Below are positions 16,991 through 26,722 of a DNA stretch of 64,000 bases, in pieces. The stretch is from assembly GCA_002837195.1 (NCBI GenBank), contig KZ478062.1, positions 310,001 through 374,000 of the forward strand, read 5' to 3'. The DNA is from Enterobacterales bacterium CwR94 (lineage in GTDB: Bacteria; Pseudomonadota; Gammaproteobacteria; Enterobacterales; Enterobacteriaceae). Numbering within the stretch: the stretch's first letter is position 1; every line of letters begins with the position of its first letter. The position numbers and the translations under genes are program-made. A model generated the notes under the pieces. It saw only the letters and a list, made by a program, of their open reading frames with translations, did not search any database and was not told where the DNA came from.

Positions 16991-18478
16991 ATGACAGGGC
17001 CGGTGATTCTTGCCATTGACGAAGGCACCACTAACGCCAAAGCGATAGCGGTCGATAAGCAGGGCAATGTGGTCGCGCGTGGCAGCCAGGCGTTGGATAT
17101 TGCGCATCCACAGCCGGGTCTGGCGGAGCAAGATCCCTGGCAGATTTGGCAAGGGGTGCGTGATGCGGTAACCACTTGCCTGGCACAGTGCGCGGGTCGT
17201 GAAGTCGCGGCGGTGGCCATCAGTAACCAACGCGAATCGATACTGTGCTGGCAGCGCAGTGACGGCCAGCCGTTAACGCCGATTGTGAGCTGGCAAGATC
17301 GCCGTTCTGAAGCGCTGTGCGCCGAGTTACGGGCTGCCGGACACAGCGGGCTGATCAGTTCGCGTACGGGACTGGCAATCGATCCGATGTTTCCGGCGGC
17401 GAAAATCACCGGGCTGTTAGCGGCGATCCCCGATGGCTTTAACCGCGCTCAAGCGGGCGAGTTGGCGATTGGCACGGTCGACACCTGGCTGACCTGGCAA
17501 CTCACCAACGGGGAAAATTTTGTCACCGATTACGCCAACGCTGCGCGTACACAACTGTTTAATATCCACAGCGCTCAGTGGGACAACGCCTTATTAGAGC
17601 TGTTTAAGATCCCACGTGAGGCGCTGCCGACGGTTGCCACTTCTGCCGGTGAGCACGGCGTGGTGGTGCGTAACGATATTCCTGGCTTAAAACCGGGCAC
17701 GCCGATTTTGGCACTGATTGGCGATTCGCACGCGGCGTTGTATGCGCAGCGCAATTTGCAGGCGGAAGTGATCAAAGCCACGTACGGGACAGGTTCGTCA
17801 TTGATGATGTCGATGGCGAAGCCGGTATTAACCGACAACGGGCTCAGCACCACCGTGGCCTGGCACGACGGTCAGTTGCGCTATGCCTTTGAAGGCAATA
17901 TCACGCACACCGGATCGGGGGCGGCCTGGCTGAGCAAGATGTTAGGCATTGGCGATCCGCAGCGTTTAACCGCGATGGCGGCCACCACCGAAAGCAATCA
18001 GGGCATTTACTTTGTGCCCGCGCTGTCGGGCTTAGGCGCACCCTGGTGGGATTTGCAAGCGCGCGGCATGGTGTGCGGTTTGACCGATGCCGCAACGCCA
18101 GAAATATTGGCGCGCGTGGCGCTGGAATCCATTGTGTGGCAAATCGCCGATGTGTTCTTTGCAATGGAACAGGCCAGTGGGCAGCAATTGGCGGAACTGT
18201 GCGTCGATGGCGGGGCCACGCAAAACGACTGGCTGATGCAGTTGCAGGCCGATGTGCTGCAACGTCCGTTGAAGCGTGCGCCTACGGCAGAAGTGTCGGC
18301 GTTAGGGGCCACGTTACTAGCAGGCAAACGTCTGGGCTGGTGGCAGCAAGGCAGTGATTTACAGGCATTAACGGGCGGCACCACGATTTACCCACGTGAG
18401 GCACTCGCGCAACAGGTTGAAGAAAATTACAAAGGCTGGGTGGCTGCGGTTGCACGCTGTCGTTACCAACCTAATTAA
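16991..18478 (+). CDS. FGGY-family sugar kinase, probable apulose kinase
   Basis: A 495-residue carbohydrate kinase. The start at 16991 has AAAGGAG upstream and gives LAIDEGTTNAKAI, the first phosphate-binding loop of the FGGY fold. SWQDRR near residue 101, GDSHAALYAQ near 243 and the adenosine-loop segment LCVDGGATQNDWLMQLQADVL near 401 follow. Family members phosphorylate pentuloses or glycerol. In this cluster the expected reaction is D-apulose to D-apulose 4-phosphate; other ketopentoses cannot be excluded. It is tightly coupled to the transketolase genes. Confidence 0.88.
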   Translation: MTGPVILAIDEGTTNAKAIAVDKQGNVVARGSQALDIAHPQPGLAEQDPWQIWQGVRDAVTTCLAQCAGREVAAVAISNQRESILCWQRSDGQPLTPIVSWQDRRSEALCAELRAAGHSGLISSRTGLAIDPMFPAAKITGLLAAIPDGFNRAQAGELAIGTVDTWLTWQLTNGENFVTDYANAARTQLFNIHSAQWDNALLELFKIPREALPTVATSAGEHGVVVRNDIPGLKPGTPILALIGDSHAALYAQRNLQAEVIKATYGTGSSLMMSMAKPVLTDNGLSTTVAWHDGQLRYAFEGNITHTGSGAAWLSKMLGIGDPQRLTAMAATTESNQGIYFVPALSGLGAPWWDLQARGMVCGLTDAATPEILARVALESIVWQIADVFFAMEQASGQQLAELCVDGGATQNDWLMQLQADVLQRPLKRAPTAEVSALGATLLAGKRLGWWQQGSDLQALTGGTTIYPREALAQQVEENYKGWVAAVARCRYQPN

Positions 18479-18504
18479 AAAAAACCGTTTACCGGAGCAG
18501 AGCA

Positions 18505-19926
18505 ATGTCAAAGATACCCAGGCAATTAACCCTGGCGGTTATTATTGGTAACCGCGGCTTTTTTCCAAGTTATCTGGTCGGCGAAGCGCGAGAGCAAGCC
18601 GTCGCGCTGTTCGACAACATGAATATTCGCACCATCATGGTGGATGAAACGCAAACCAATCTCGGTGGCGTGGAAACCCGTGAAGAAGCGAAGGTCTGCG
18701 CGGAGTTGTTTCGCAAACACCGCGACGAAATTCACGGCATTGTGGTGTTGCTGCCTAACTTTGGCGATGAAAAGGCGGCAGCCGAAGCCATCCGTCTCTC
18801 AGGTTTGAAAGTGCCGGTGCTGATTCAGGCCGAGGAAGACGCGCTGGATAAAATGGGGCTGGCGACACGCCGCGACAGCTTCTGCGGCAAAATCTCGCTG
18901 TGTAATAACCTGCGCCAGTACGGCATTCCCTTTACGCTCACCACCCAGCATGTTTGTGCGTTGAGCGGCGAAATCTTCCAACAAGACCTGCAGCGTTTTA
19001 CGCAAATCTGCCGCGTAGTGAAAGCGATGCAAGGCGTGCGCGTGGGCGCGATCGGTGCGCGTCCGGCCGGGTTTAATACCGTACGCTACAGTGAAAAGCT
19101 GTTGGAACAGTGGGGCGTCGCTGTTGAAACCCTCGACCTTTCGGAAATTTTCACCCGTATTAAACACATTCGCGATGACGATCTGCGCGTGCATGAAAAA
19201 CGCCGCATTCTGGAAGACAACGCTGATGCCAGTGGCATCCCCGCTGACAAGCTGCAAACCATGGCGAAGTTGTTTGTGGTGATCAGCGAGTGGGTGATCG
19301 CCAACGATATTGATACTACGGCCATCCAGTGTTGGACGTCGTTGCAGGAAAACCTCGGCATCAACGTGTGTTCCATTATGAGCGTGATGTCCGGCAACCT
19401 GATGCCAAGCGCCTGTGAAGTGGATGTGATGGGTGCGCTGTCGATGTATGCGCTGGCAAGCAGCAACCTCAGTCCGGCTTCCATTGCGGACTGGAACAAC
19501 AACTTTGGCGACGATCGCGACAAATGCGTGCTGTTTCACTGCGGTAACTTCGCCAGTGAAAGTCTGGAAAGCCCGACCATGGGCACCGCCGACATTATTG
19601 GTACCACGGTGGGGAAAGAGAACACCTGTGGGGCAGTACACGGGCGGTTGAAGGGCGGTCCATTGACCTATTTCCGCCTGTCGACCGATGACTTTAGCGG
19701 TAAAATTAAGGCCTATGTGGGAGAAGGGCAGTCGATCAATGATCCGTTAGACACGCCGGGATGCCGCGCGGTGATTCAGGTGCCGCAACTGGAAAAATTG
19801 TTGGCCTGGATCTGCAATAACGGCTTTGAACACCATGTGGCGATGAACCACGCTTCCTCAGGCGCGGTGCTGCACGAAGCCTTTACCAAATATATGGGCA
19901 TTGATTGCTACCATCATCAGCCCTAA
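18505..19926 (+). CDS. L-fucose/L-arabinose isomerase-like protein, probable D-apiose isomerase
   Basis: A 473-residue protein of the fucose isomerase superfamily, which interconverts aldoses and ketoses with a divalent metal. Recognisable parts are the N-terminal VIIGNRGFFPSYL, the metal-site region CEVDVMGALSMYAL (near 307), and HCGNFA near residue 348. It is last in the cluster, 26 bp after the kinase. Within the D-apiose route it would make D-apulose. It is not classical FucI, which is longer (about 590 residues). The substrate remains an inference. Confidence 0.8.
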   Translation: MSKIPRQLTLAVIIGNRGFFPSYLVGEAREQAVALFDNMNIRTIMVDETQTNLGGVETREEAKVCAELFRKHRDEIHGIVVLLPNFGDEKAAAEAIRLSGLKVPVLIQAEEDALDKMGLATRRDSFCGKISLCNNLRQYGIPFTLTTQHVCALSGEIFQQDLQRFTQICRVVKAMQGVRVGAIGARPAGFNTVRYSEKLLEQWGVAVETLDLSEIFTRIKHIRDDDLRVHEKRRILEDNADASGIPADKLQTMAKLFVVISEWVIANDIDTTAIQCWTSLQENLGINVCSIMSVMSGNLMPSACEVDVMGALSMYALASSNLSPASIADWNNNFGDDRDKCVLFHCGNFASESLESPTMGTADIIGTTVGKENTCGAVHGRLKGGPLTYFRLSTDDFSGKIKAYVGEGQSINDPLDTPGCRAVIQVPQLEKLLAWICNNGFEHHVAMNHASSGAVLHEAFTKYMGIDCYHHQP

Positions 19927-19931
19927 ATCCC

Positions 19932-19954
19932 ACGCCCCTTGTCACAAGGGGCGT
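19932..19954 (+). terminator. Hairpin ending the pentose operon
   Basis: A perfect 10-bp stem, ACGCCCCTTG with CAAGGGGCGT, around TCA, starts five bases after the isomerase stop codon. No long T run follows (CACTTCC), so it may depend on Rho or act as a 3' stabiliser. Confidence 0.6.
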
Positions 19955-20076
19955 CACTTCCTGCCTGCCAGCGTAAATATGTTTAAATTTCCGCGCTTTT
20001 CCCCCCTCGCGGCTTGCTAAGCCTTCAAATGCTTACGTTATACTGTCGGCCGTGTTGAACTCCTGACTGGGAAACT

Positions 20077-20595
20077 ATGGAACGCTTTGTCGAAAATCTG
20101 ATGTACTCCTCACGCTGGCTGTTAGCGCCGGTGTATATCGGTTTATCTCTGGGTTTACTGGCGCTGACCATTAAATTCTTCCAGGAAATCTTTCATATTC
20201 TGCCAAACATCTTCTCAATTGCAGAAAGTGACCTGATTCTGGTGCTGCTGTCGCTGGTGGATATGACGCTGGTCGGTGGTTTGCTGGTGATGGTGATGCT
20301 TTCGGGTTATGAGAACTTTGTTTCAAAGTTAGATATCGCCGAAAACAAAGAGAAGCTGAGCTGGCTAGGCAAAATGGACTCCGGCTCGCTCAAGAACAAA
20401 GTGGCGGCGTCGATTGTCGCCATCTCCTCTATCCACTTGCTCCGCGTGTTTATGGATGCGCGCAATATCGCGAACGACAAGCTGATGTGGTACGTGATTA
20501 TTCACCTGACCTTCGTGCTGTCAGCGTTTGTGATGGGCTGGCTGGATCAAATGTCACGTAACGAAAAAGCCACCAAAACGCAGGCAACGGACTGA
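20077..20595 (+). CDS. yqhA: YqhA family inner-membrane protein (UPF0114)
   Basis: A 172-residue membrane protein nearly identical in pattern to E. coli YqhA ([17 protein letters not shown]). Four hydrophobic segments lie near residues 15-35, 55-75, 108-128 and 135-155. The internal [34 protein letters not shown] is typical for UPF0114. The function is unknown. It has its own upstream region after the pentose operon and is followed by a hairpin. Confidence 0.95.
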   Translation: MERFVENLMYSSRWLLAPVYIGLSLGLLALTIKFFQEIFHILPNIFSIAESDLILVLLSLVDMTLVGGLLVMVMLSGYENFVSKLDIAENKEKLSWLGKMDSGSLKNKVAASIVAISSIHLLRVFMDARNIANDKLMWYVIIHLTFVLSAFVMGWLDQMSRNEKATKTQATD

Positions 20596-20604
20596 GTCTG
20601 CGCC

Positions 20605-20632
20605 AGCCCTTTCCGCCGGGTTGGAAAGGGCT
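20605..20632 (+). terminator. Hairpin between yqhA and the convergent flippase gene
   Basis: A 10-bp stem, AGCCCTTTCC with GGAAAGGGCT, around an 8-base loop, begins nine bases after the yqhA stop. It can serve both converging genes. There is no clear T tract. Confidence 0.6.
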
Positions 20633-20662
20633 GCGGCCGCTACGGCCGGAAACTATCCGGTG

Positions 20663-22081
20663 TCAGGCAAAGCGCGCGAAGCGTTTGAGGGTGGCGGGGC
20701 TGAGCAGCGCCATGACCAGCAAATACACCACGCTGCCGAACGCGGTATGCAGGAGCAGGCTCAGCAACGTGGTTTGCTGTGGCAGAAAATGGGCAAACTG
20801 CGTCATGGCAAGGGCCATTAACAGGCAGCCGATGATGCTGGGAAGCAGGTTTTTGATCATCATCAGCGGCGAGCTCTTCATACAGTTAAACACCACACAG
20901 GTACATATCGAGACGTAGGCCAAATTGGCCACCAGGTAATAGCGTACCAGTTCAGTGATGCCGTTCAGGGTGCCCGCCAAAAATGCCATGATCATCAGGG
21001 TGGCATTCAATACCCCCATCCAAAACAGCAACCGCGTTTCACCTTTCGCAATAAATACCGTGCTGGATGTGCTGTTGATAGCCTGCAACATTCCGGCGGG
21101 AGCCAACCATAACAGTAACTCTGCGGTCAGCCCCCATTGCGGGCCAAACACCACCGTCACAAACGGCTCACGCAGTACCATGATGCCGGTCATCAGTGGA
21201 AAAGCCAGAAAGGCGATCCCTGCCGTGGCGGCAAGAAAGGTGGTGGTCACTTTGGCACTGTCCTGATGATCGCGGCTCAGCACCGGTAGCAGTGAGCGGC
21301 CGACCACAAAGGTCAGGGTCTGCATCGGCAACATCATAATGCGCGTGGCAAGGTTATAGGCCCCGAGCAGGGCAGAGCTCATGTAGTAGCTGATAATCCA
21401 GGTATCGGTATTGCGCGCAAGGTAGATAATGAAGTTAAACGCCGCCAGGTTGCCGCTAAAGGAGAAGATTTCGCCTATCGACCCTACATCTCTGGCTTTT
21501 CGCCAACTGGGACGCCAGGCCGAGGCCAGCCAGATCTGCACCGTCGACAGCAAGGCGTTGCACAGTGCCTGAGCGGCCAGACTGTAGACCCCCCAACCTG
21601 CCAGTGCCGCCATCACACCAACCACGGTGGCGATCAGGCTGGAGCTGGCCTCAATACCGGCGATTTTTTTAAACTTCGAGTCACGTTCCAGCAGTGCCAA
21701 ATGACTGGATGCCGAACTGGCAAGGGGAAACGTCAGGGCCAGCAGGCACAGAACGGGCGTCAGACGCGGCTGACCAAAGTAGTGTGCAATAAGCGGCGAC
21801 AGCAGGATGATCAAGATGGCGACCGCCGCCCCCATCAGCAGGTTAAAGGTGAACACGGCGTTTTTCAGTGCTTCGGTAATGACCGGGCGCTGAATCAGTG
21901 CCGCCGCAGTACCAAAATCACGAAACAGATAACCAAAATTGACGATCACCGTTGCCATTGCCAGCAAGCCATATTCCGCGGGCGGTATGATGCGGGCCAA
22001 TAAGACTAAACTGATCACTTGCGCTGAGATTTTTGCCGCCTGAGAAACGGCGACCCAGCGTGTATTATTTACCAAACTCAT
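20663..22081 (-). CDS. Wzx/WzxC-like polysaccharide flippase (MOP superfamily)
   Basis: A 472-residue polytopic membrane protein with about twelve hydrophobic helices. The start SLVNNTRWVAVSQAAKISAQVI and the segment GLLAMATVIVNFGYLFRDFGTAAALIQR are typical for the WzxC/Polysacc_synt_3 group that flips lipid-linked repeat units of exopolysaccharide. No glycosyltransferase or polymerase genes are adjacent, so the glycan is unknown. The ATG at 22081 was chosen by similarity; ATG 22099 would add six residues, and neither has a good ribosome site. Confidence 0.82.
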   Translation of the reverse strand: MSLVNNTRWVAVSQAAKISAQVISLVLLARIIPPAEYGLLAMATVIVNFGYLFRDFGTAAALIQRPVITEALKNAVFTFNLLMGAAVAILIILLSPLIAHYFGQPRLTPVLCLLALTFPLASSASSHLALLERDSKFKKIAGIEASSSLIATVVGVMAALAGWGVYSLAAQALCNALLSTVQIWLASAWRPSWRKARDVGSIGEIFSFSGNLAAFNFIIYLARNTDTWIISYYMSSALLGAYNLATRIMMLPMQTLTFVVGRSLLPVLSRDHQDSAKVTTTFLAATAGIAFLAFPLMTGIMVLREPFVTVVFGPQWGLTAELLLWLAPAGMLQAINSTSSTVFIAKGETRLLFWMGVLNATLMIMAFLAGTLNGITELVRYYLVANLAYVSICTCVVFNCMKSSPLMMIKNLLPSIIGCLLMALAMTQFAHFLPQQTTLLSLLLHTAFGSVVYLLVMALLSPATLKRFARFA

Positions 22082-22329
22082 AGAGGGTGCCTTTGACATA
22101 AGGAGTGGAGTCGATATTTCGACAAGCCAGTCGTGGTTAAAATACGCATCCGTGCAGATCATTACCGTGGCAAAAATAGGCGATAAATATTCTCTCAACG
22201 TCAATGAGAATAAGTGAGCGTCAAATAAAGAAAGGGTTTTCGTCTTATAAAAAAACGTCTTTTAGTTTGTTTTTATTTGCAGGTTTTTTTAAAAAAAAGC
22301 CAACAGCGGGATAGTGTTAAATTAAGGTA

Positions 22330-22626
22330 TTAGCACATAACCGGCGTGGCGACCGGGCGCAAATGCCAGGCAATATGCCGCGCTTCAGTGACGACGACGC
22401 TGGGTGAGTCATTAACGGCATGGGCAAGCTGTAATACCTGCTGTAGCACCTCATCGACCGGGCGAGCGCTTTGCAGAAAATACTCTTTCAGCGGTAAATA
22501 GAATGCATCACCTTCCGCATTGGATAATAGCGATGTAAAGGCGTTATCCGTCAGTAGCGCATCGAGTTGTGTGTAATCATCATAAGTCGCGTGTTGTAAT
22601 TCAACGCGGACAATATATTTTTTCAT
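22330..22626 (-). CDS. Small protein of unknown function, possible ferredoxin-like fold
   Basis: A 98-residue acidic protein. The alternating pattern MKKYIVRVELQHATYDDY, then LDALLTDNAFTSLLS, DAFYLPLKEYF and a C-terminal VVVTEARHIAWHLRP, suggests a beta-alpha-beta ferredoxin-like fold as in small Cas2/VapD/DUF2622-type proteins. That resemblance is weak and no catalytic residues can be named. It stands alone between the flippase and the bet operon, with AT-rich gaps on both sides. A toxin or regulator role is possible but not shown. Confidence 0.6.
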   Translation of the reverse strand: MKKYIVRVELQHATYDDYTQLDALLTDNAFTSLLSNAEGDAFYLPLKEYFLQSARPVDEVLQQVLQLAHAVNDSPSVVVTEARHIAWHLRPVATPVMC

Positions 22627-22725
22627 TATGCGATTTGCGGTTAATCATCCCGGCACAAAGAATATGGGGTAAACACAGGAGACTCAATCACTTTTCAATT
22701 GTGTGGTTAAAACGCAACAAATTTG

Positions 22726-22761
22726 CGAGAAAAAAGAAAAAAAGCAGCCCGTAGGCTGCTT
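22726..22761 (-). terminator. Rho-independent terminator of the bet operon
   Basis: An 8-bp stem (22742-22749 with 22754-22761) and, on the minus strand, a downstream T-rich run (TTTTTCTTTTTTCTC). It begins 11 bases after the betA stop codon. Confidence 0.85.
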
Positions 22762-22771
22762 AATAACAGTA

Positions 22772-24454
22772 TTAACTGGCCCGCAATGGGGTTTGGCGGA
22801 TTGGGGCGTCGCCCGCAACATAGTAATCCGCCGTGCTGCGCGGTAACGGCTGCTGGCCGCGAATCACATCGGCCAGCTTTTCACCGATCATAATGGTGGT
22901 GGCATTCAGGTTGCCGGTGATGATCAGCGGCATAATCGAAGCATCGACTACGCGCAGGGCTTCAACGCCATGAACGCGGCCTTCCGCATCGACCACGGCC
23001 ATCTCGTCATTACCCATTTTGCAGGTGCCGCACGGGTGGAAGGCGGTCTCTGCATGATCGCGCACAAACGCATCCAACTGCTCATCGCTCTGACACGCGA
23101 TGCCAGGGCTGATCTCTTCACCGCGATAGGCATCCAGCGCCGGTTGGTTGATGATTTGACGCGTAATGCGGATCGCATCGCGGAACTCTTGCCAGTCTTG
23201 TTCATGCGCCATGTAGTTAAACAGAATGCTCGGATGCTGGTGTGGATCGCGAGACGTTAACTGGACGCGACCACGACTCGGTGAGCGCATGGAACCCACG
23301 TGGCACTGGAAGCCGTGCTTGTTTACCGCGTTAGAGCCATTGTAGTTAATCGCCACCGGCAGAAAGTGGTACTGAATGTTCGGCCAGCTAAACTCTTCAC
23401 GGCTGCGAATAAACCCGCCGCCCTCAAACTGGTTGCTGGCGCCAACGCCGGTGCCATTGAACAGCCACTCGGCGCCAATCTTCGGCTGGTTCCACCATTT
23501 CAGTGCGGGATACAGGGAAATCGGTTCCTTGCACTCATACTGCAAATACATCTCCAGATGGTCTTGCAGGTTTTCACCCACGCCGGGCAAATCATGCACC
23601 AGCGGAATATCGAACTGCTTTAGCAATGCCGCCGGACCCACGCCGGAACGTTGCAGAATTTGTGGTGAGGCGATGGCACCCGCACACAGCAAGACTTCAC
23701 GACGGGCAGTGGCCGTCTGCTTTTCCTGATGATCGCCGCGCAGATATTCCACGCCAACAGCGCGTTTGTTATCAAACAGAATGCGGTCGGTGGTGGCGTG
23801 CGTCACAATCGTCAGGTTCGGGCGCGGCTTGGCTTGATCCAGATAACCACGCGCGGTGCTGGCGCGACGGCCTTGCGGTGTGACGGTACGATCCATCGGG
23901 CCAAAGCCTTCCTGCTGATAACCGTTCAGGTCATCGGTGCGCGGATAGCCAGCCTGCACACCGGCTTCAATCATCGCGGCGAACAGTGGGTTATTGTTGG
24001 CTTTTGGCGTGGTGACAGACACCGGGCCATCGCCACCATGATAATCATTCGGGCCGATATCGCGGGTTTCTGCTTTACGGTAGTAAGGCAGGCAGTCGAG
24101 ATAGCTCCAGTTTTCCAGGCCCGGCGCTTGCGCCCAGCCATCCAAATCCATCGCATTACCGCGGATATAGCACATGCCGTTGATCAGCGATGAGCCCCCC
24201 AGCCCTTTACCGCGACCGCACTCCATGCGGCGATTGTTCATGTGCGGCTCTGCATCGGTGGTATACGCCCAGTTATAGCGCTTACCTTGCAGAGGGAATG
24301 CCAGTGCGGCAGGCATTTGCGTGCGGAAATCCGCGCGGTAATCCGGGCCACCGGCTTCTAACAGCAAAACGCTGACGTTGCTGTCTTCCGTTAAACGGGT
24401 TGCCAATACGTTGCCTGCGGATCCTGCTCCAATAATGATGTAATCAAATTCCAT
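22772..24454 (-). CDS. betA: Choline dehydrogenase BetA
   Basis: A 560-residue GMC-family flavoprotein that oxidises choline to betaine aldehyde, and partly on to glycine betaine, at the inner membrane. It has the N-terminal FAD motif [15 protein letters not shown], the GMC signature region [20 protein letters not shown] near residue 79, and the C-terminal [28 protein letters not shown]. It is last in the betIBA operon, 19 bp after betB. The product gives osmotic protection. Repression by BetI is expected. Confidence 0.96.
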   Translation of the reverse strand: MEFDYIIIGAGSAGNVLATRLTEDSNVSVLLLEAGGPDYRADFRTQMPAALAFPLQGKRYNWAYTTDAEPHMNNRRMECGRGKGLGGSSLINGMCYIRGNAMDLDGWAQAPGLENWSYLDCLPYYRKAETRDIGPNDYHGGDGPVSVTTPKANNNPLFAAMIEAGVQAGYPRTDDLNGYQQEGFGPMDRTVTPQGRRASTARGYLDQAKPRPNLTIVTHATTDRILFDNKRAVGVEYLRGDHQEKQTATARREVLLCAGAIASPQILQRSGVGPAALLKQFDIPLVHDLPGVGENLQDHLEMYLQYECKEPISLYPALKWWNQPKIGAEWLFNGTGVGASNQFEGGGFIRSREEFSWPNIQYHFLPVAINYNGSNAVNKHGFQCHVGSMRSPSRGRVQLTSRDPHQHPSILFNYMAHEQDWQEFRDAIRITRQIINQPALDAYRGEEISPGIACQSDEQLDAFVRDHAETAFHPCGTCKMGNDEMAVVDAEGRVHGVEALRVVDASIMPLIITGNLNATTIMIGEKLADVIRGQQPLPRSTADYYVAGDAPIRQTPLRAS

Positions 24455-24473
24455 AATTGCTCCTCAGGTTAAC

Positions 24474-25946
24474 TTAAAAAATGGACTGGAAACGGTCGAG
24501 TTCCAGCTGTACTGATTTCACCTGGGTGTAGTTTTGCAGCGTCATGATGCCGTTTTCACGGCCAATGCCGGAATGTTTGTAACCGCCGACGGGCATCTGC
24601 GCCGCCGATTCACCCCAAGTGTTGATCCAGCAAATGCCGGCTTCGATCTGGTGGATCACGCGGTGTGCACGATTAAGGTCGCGCGTGACCACACCCGCGG
24701 CCAAACCAAAATCGGTATCGTTGGCGCGCGCAATCACTTCGGCTTCGCTTTCGTAGCTCAGGATCGACATCACCGGGCCAAAAATCTCTTCGCGGACGAT
24801 GGTCATTTGGTCATGGCAATCGGTAAATACCGTCGGTGCCACCCAGGCACCGTGATCAAAGCCTGCGCCGGTCAGTCGTGAGCCGCCGCACAGCAGGCGA
24901 GCGCCTTCACTGACGCCACTTTCGATCAGGCGCATCACGTTATCGCGGTGTTGGAAACTCACCATTGGGCCAAAATTGGTACGTTCATCCATCAAATCAC
25001 CGGCACGGATACGCGCCACGCGCGCCACGATTTTTTCTTCAAAGGCGGCTTTCAGTGCGGTAGGGATAAAGACGCGTGTGCCGTTGGTGCAAACCTGACC
25101 CGAGCTGTAAAAGTTGGCCATCATGGCGATATCGGCGGCGAGATCGAGATCCGCATCGTCAAAAATGATCAGCGGTGATTTGCCACCCAGTTCCATCGTG
25201 ACGTCTTTCAGGGTCGAGCCTGCCGCATTCGCCATCACTTTTTTCCCGCTGGCCACGCCACCGGTGAAAGACACTTTGTCGATACCCGGATGATCGGTCA
25301 GTAACTGGCCGGTAATGGCACCCGGGCCATTCAAGACGCTGAACACACCAGCGGGGACGCCCGCTTCGGTATAGATTTCTGCCAGTTTCAGCGCGGTCAG
25401 CGGCGTGACTTCGCTGGGTTTAAAGATCATGGCGTTACCGGCGGCCAGTGCAGGTGCGGATTTCCACAGCGCAATTTGAATCGGGTAGTTCCAGGCGCCA
25501 ATTCCGGCGACCACGCCCAGTGGCTCGCGGCGGGTATAGACAAAGGCGGTATCGCGCAGAGGAATTTGCTCCCCTTCCAGTGCGGGGATCAGGCCAGCAT
25601 AGTATTCCAGCACGTCCGCGCCCGTGACGATATCGACGCTCACGGTTTCGCTGTAAGGTTTGCCGGTGTCCAGCGTTTCCAGGGCCGCCAGTTCATCGTT
25701 GCGCTCACGCAGAATCTCTACGGCGCGGCGCAGGATGCGTGAACGCTCCATTGCGGTCATCGCCGCCCAGATTTTCTGGCCGTGTTTCGCAGCGGCCACG
25801 GCACTGTCCACTTCGTGTTGCCCGGCAATTTGCACCTCGGCCAGTACTTCGCCATTCGCGGGATTGTGCGTTTGAAAATGCTTACCGCTTTTGCTCTCGA
25901 CATAGCCGCCGTTAATGTACGGGCGCTGTTGCGTTAATTTCGTCAT
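24474..25946 (-). CDS. betB: Betaine aldehyde dehydrogenase BetB
   Basis: A 490-residue NAD(P)-dependent aldehyde dehydrogenase, the same length as E. coli BetB, making glycine betaine from betaine aldehyde. It has the cofactor segment [14 protein letters not shown] near residue 172, the catalytic glutamate in MELGGKSP near 252, and the nucleophilic cysteine in SSGQVCTNG near 286. GGAG lies just upstream; ATG 25946 gives the better spacing, while ATG 25949 adds one Met. It follows betI by 11 bp. Confidence 0.96.
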   Translation of the reverse strand: MTKLTQQRPYINGGYVESKSGKHFQTHNPANGEVLAEVQIAGQHEVDSAVAAAKHGQKIWAAMTAMERSRILRRAVEILRERNDELAALETLDTGKPYSETVSVDIVTGADVLEYYAGLIPALEGEQIPLRDTAFVYTRREPLGVVAGIGAWNYPIQIALWKSAPALAAGNAMIFKPSEVTPLTALKLAEIYTEAGVPAGVFSVLNGPGAITGQLLTDHPGIDKVSFTGGVASGKKVMANAAGSTLKDVTMELGGKSPLIIFDDADLDLAADIAMMANFYSSGQVCTNGTRVFIPTALKAAFEEKIVARVARIRAGDLMDERTNFGPMVSFQHRDNVMRLIESGVSEGARLLCGGSRLTGAGFDHGAWVAPTVFTDCHDQMTIVREEIFGPVMSILSYESEAEVIARANDTDFGLAAGVVTRDLNRAHRVIHQIEAGICWINTWGESAAQMPVGGYKHSGIGRENGIMTLQNYTQVKSVQLELDRFQSIF

Positions 25947-25957
25947 CATTTTCTCCG

Positions 25958-26554
25958 TTAATCGGTGTGTGCGTCCGCCAGGTGCTGGCGGATAAAGTGC
26001 GTGGTTACGGCAATGGCCAGCGTTCTGTCGAACGGTCTGCCGCTCAGGGCGGCGCGTAGCCACAAGCCATCAATTAAGGCCGTCAGGCCATAACCCGCAA
26101 CGCGTGCCTGCGCTTTAGGCAGATCACGTCGAAATTCCGCCACAATGGTTGATTGCAGCCGACGGCTGCTGACCTGTTGTAAGCGGTTGAGCATCGGCTG
26201 ATGCATGCTGCTGGCCCAAAAATCGAGCCAGGCTTTGGTCGCCGCGCTGTTCACCTGCGTATCATCGAAGTTTCCGGCCACGATGGCGCACAGTCGCGCT
26301 TGCGTATCGCTGGCGGGCAGGGCTTTCAAACGGCCTAACACCGCGTCGCGCAGTTGCGTGGTGATGTCTCGCATGGTGGCCTCTAGCAGGCCATTCTTAT
26401 CCTTGAAGTAGTGACTGATAATGCCGGTGGACACCCCAGCCCGACGGGCGATTTGCGCGATGGTGGCATCGTGCAGCCCCACTTCATTGATGGTGGCCAG
26501 CGTTGCGTCAATCAGCTGTCGACGCCGGATCGGCTGCATACCTACTTTCGGCAT
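25958..26554 (-). CDS. betI: Choline-responsive repressor BetI
   Basis: A 198-residue TetR-family repressor. The DNA-binding part ([21 protein letters not shown], about residues 27-47) is followed by the all-helical ligand domain. BetI binds the betT-betI intergenic region and is released by choline. It heads the betIBA operon and is divergent from betT. The expected palindromic operator is present at 26605-26618. Confidence 0.95.
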   Translation of the reverse strand: MPKVGMQPIRRRQLIDATLATINEVGLHDATIAQIARRAGVSTGIISHYFKDKNGLLEATMRDITTQLRDAVLGRLKALPASDTQARLCAIVAGNFDDTQVNSAATKAWLDFWASSMHQPMLNRLQQVSSRRLQSTIVAEFRRDLPKAQARVAGYGLTALIDGLWLRAALSGRPFDRTLAIAVTTHFIRQHLADAHTD

Positions 26555-26604
26555 TACCTCAACTCCCTGAATCCTGGTGATGCGTTTTATTTAAACTTTT
26601 TTTA

Positions 26605-26618
26605 ATTGAACGTTCAAT
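26605..26618. promoter_or_regulatory. BetI operator
   Basis: ATTGAACGTTCAAT is a perfect 14-bp palindrome in the gap between betI and betT, 50 bp from the betI start codon. It is the TetR-type site expected for BetI. The surrounding sequence is AT-rich and holds both divergent promoters. Confidence 0.8.
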
Positions 26619-26722
26619 CAAAAAAGAAAAATTGTTATAGTCTTGTGCGATAAACGTTGCAGCCACGACTGCGATCTCTTGTGCTCATGCGAGTATTCGT
26701 CACTGAAACCAGAGGAAAAATA

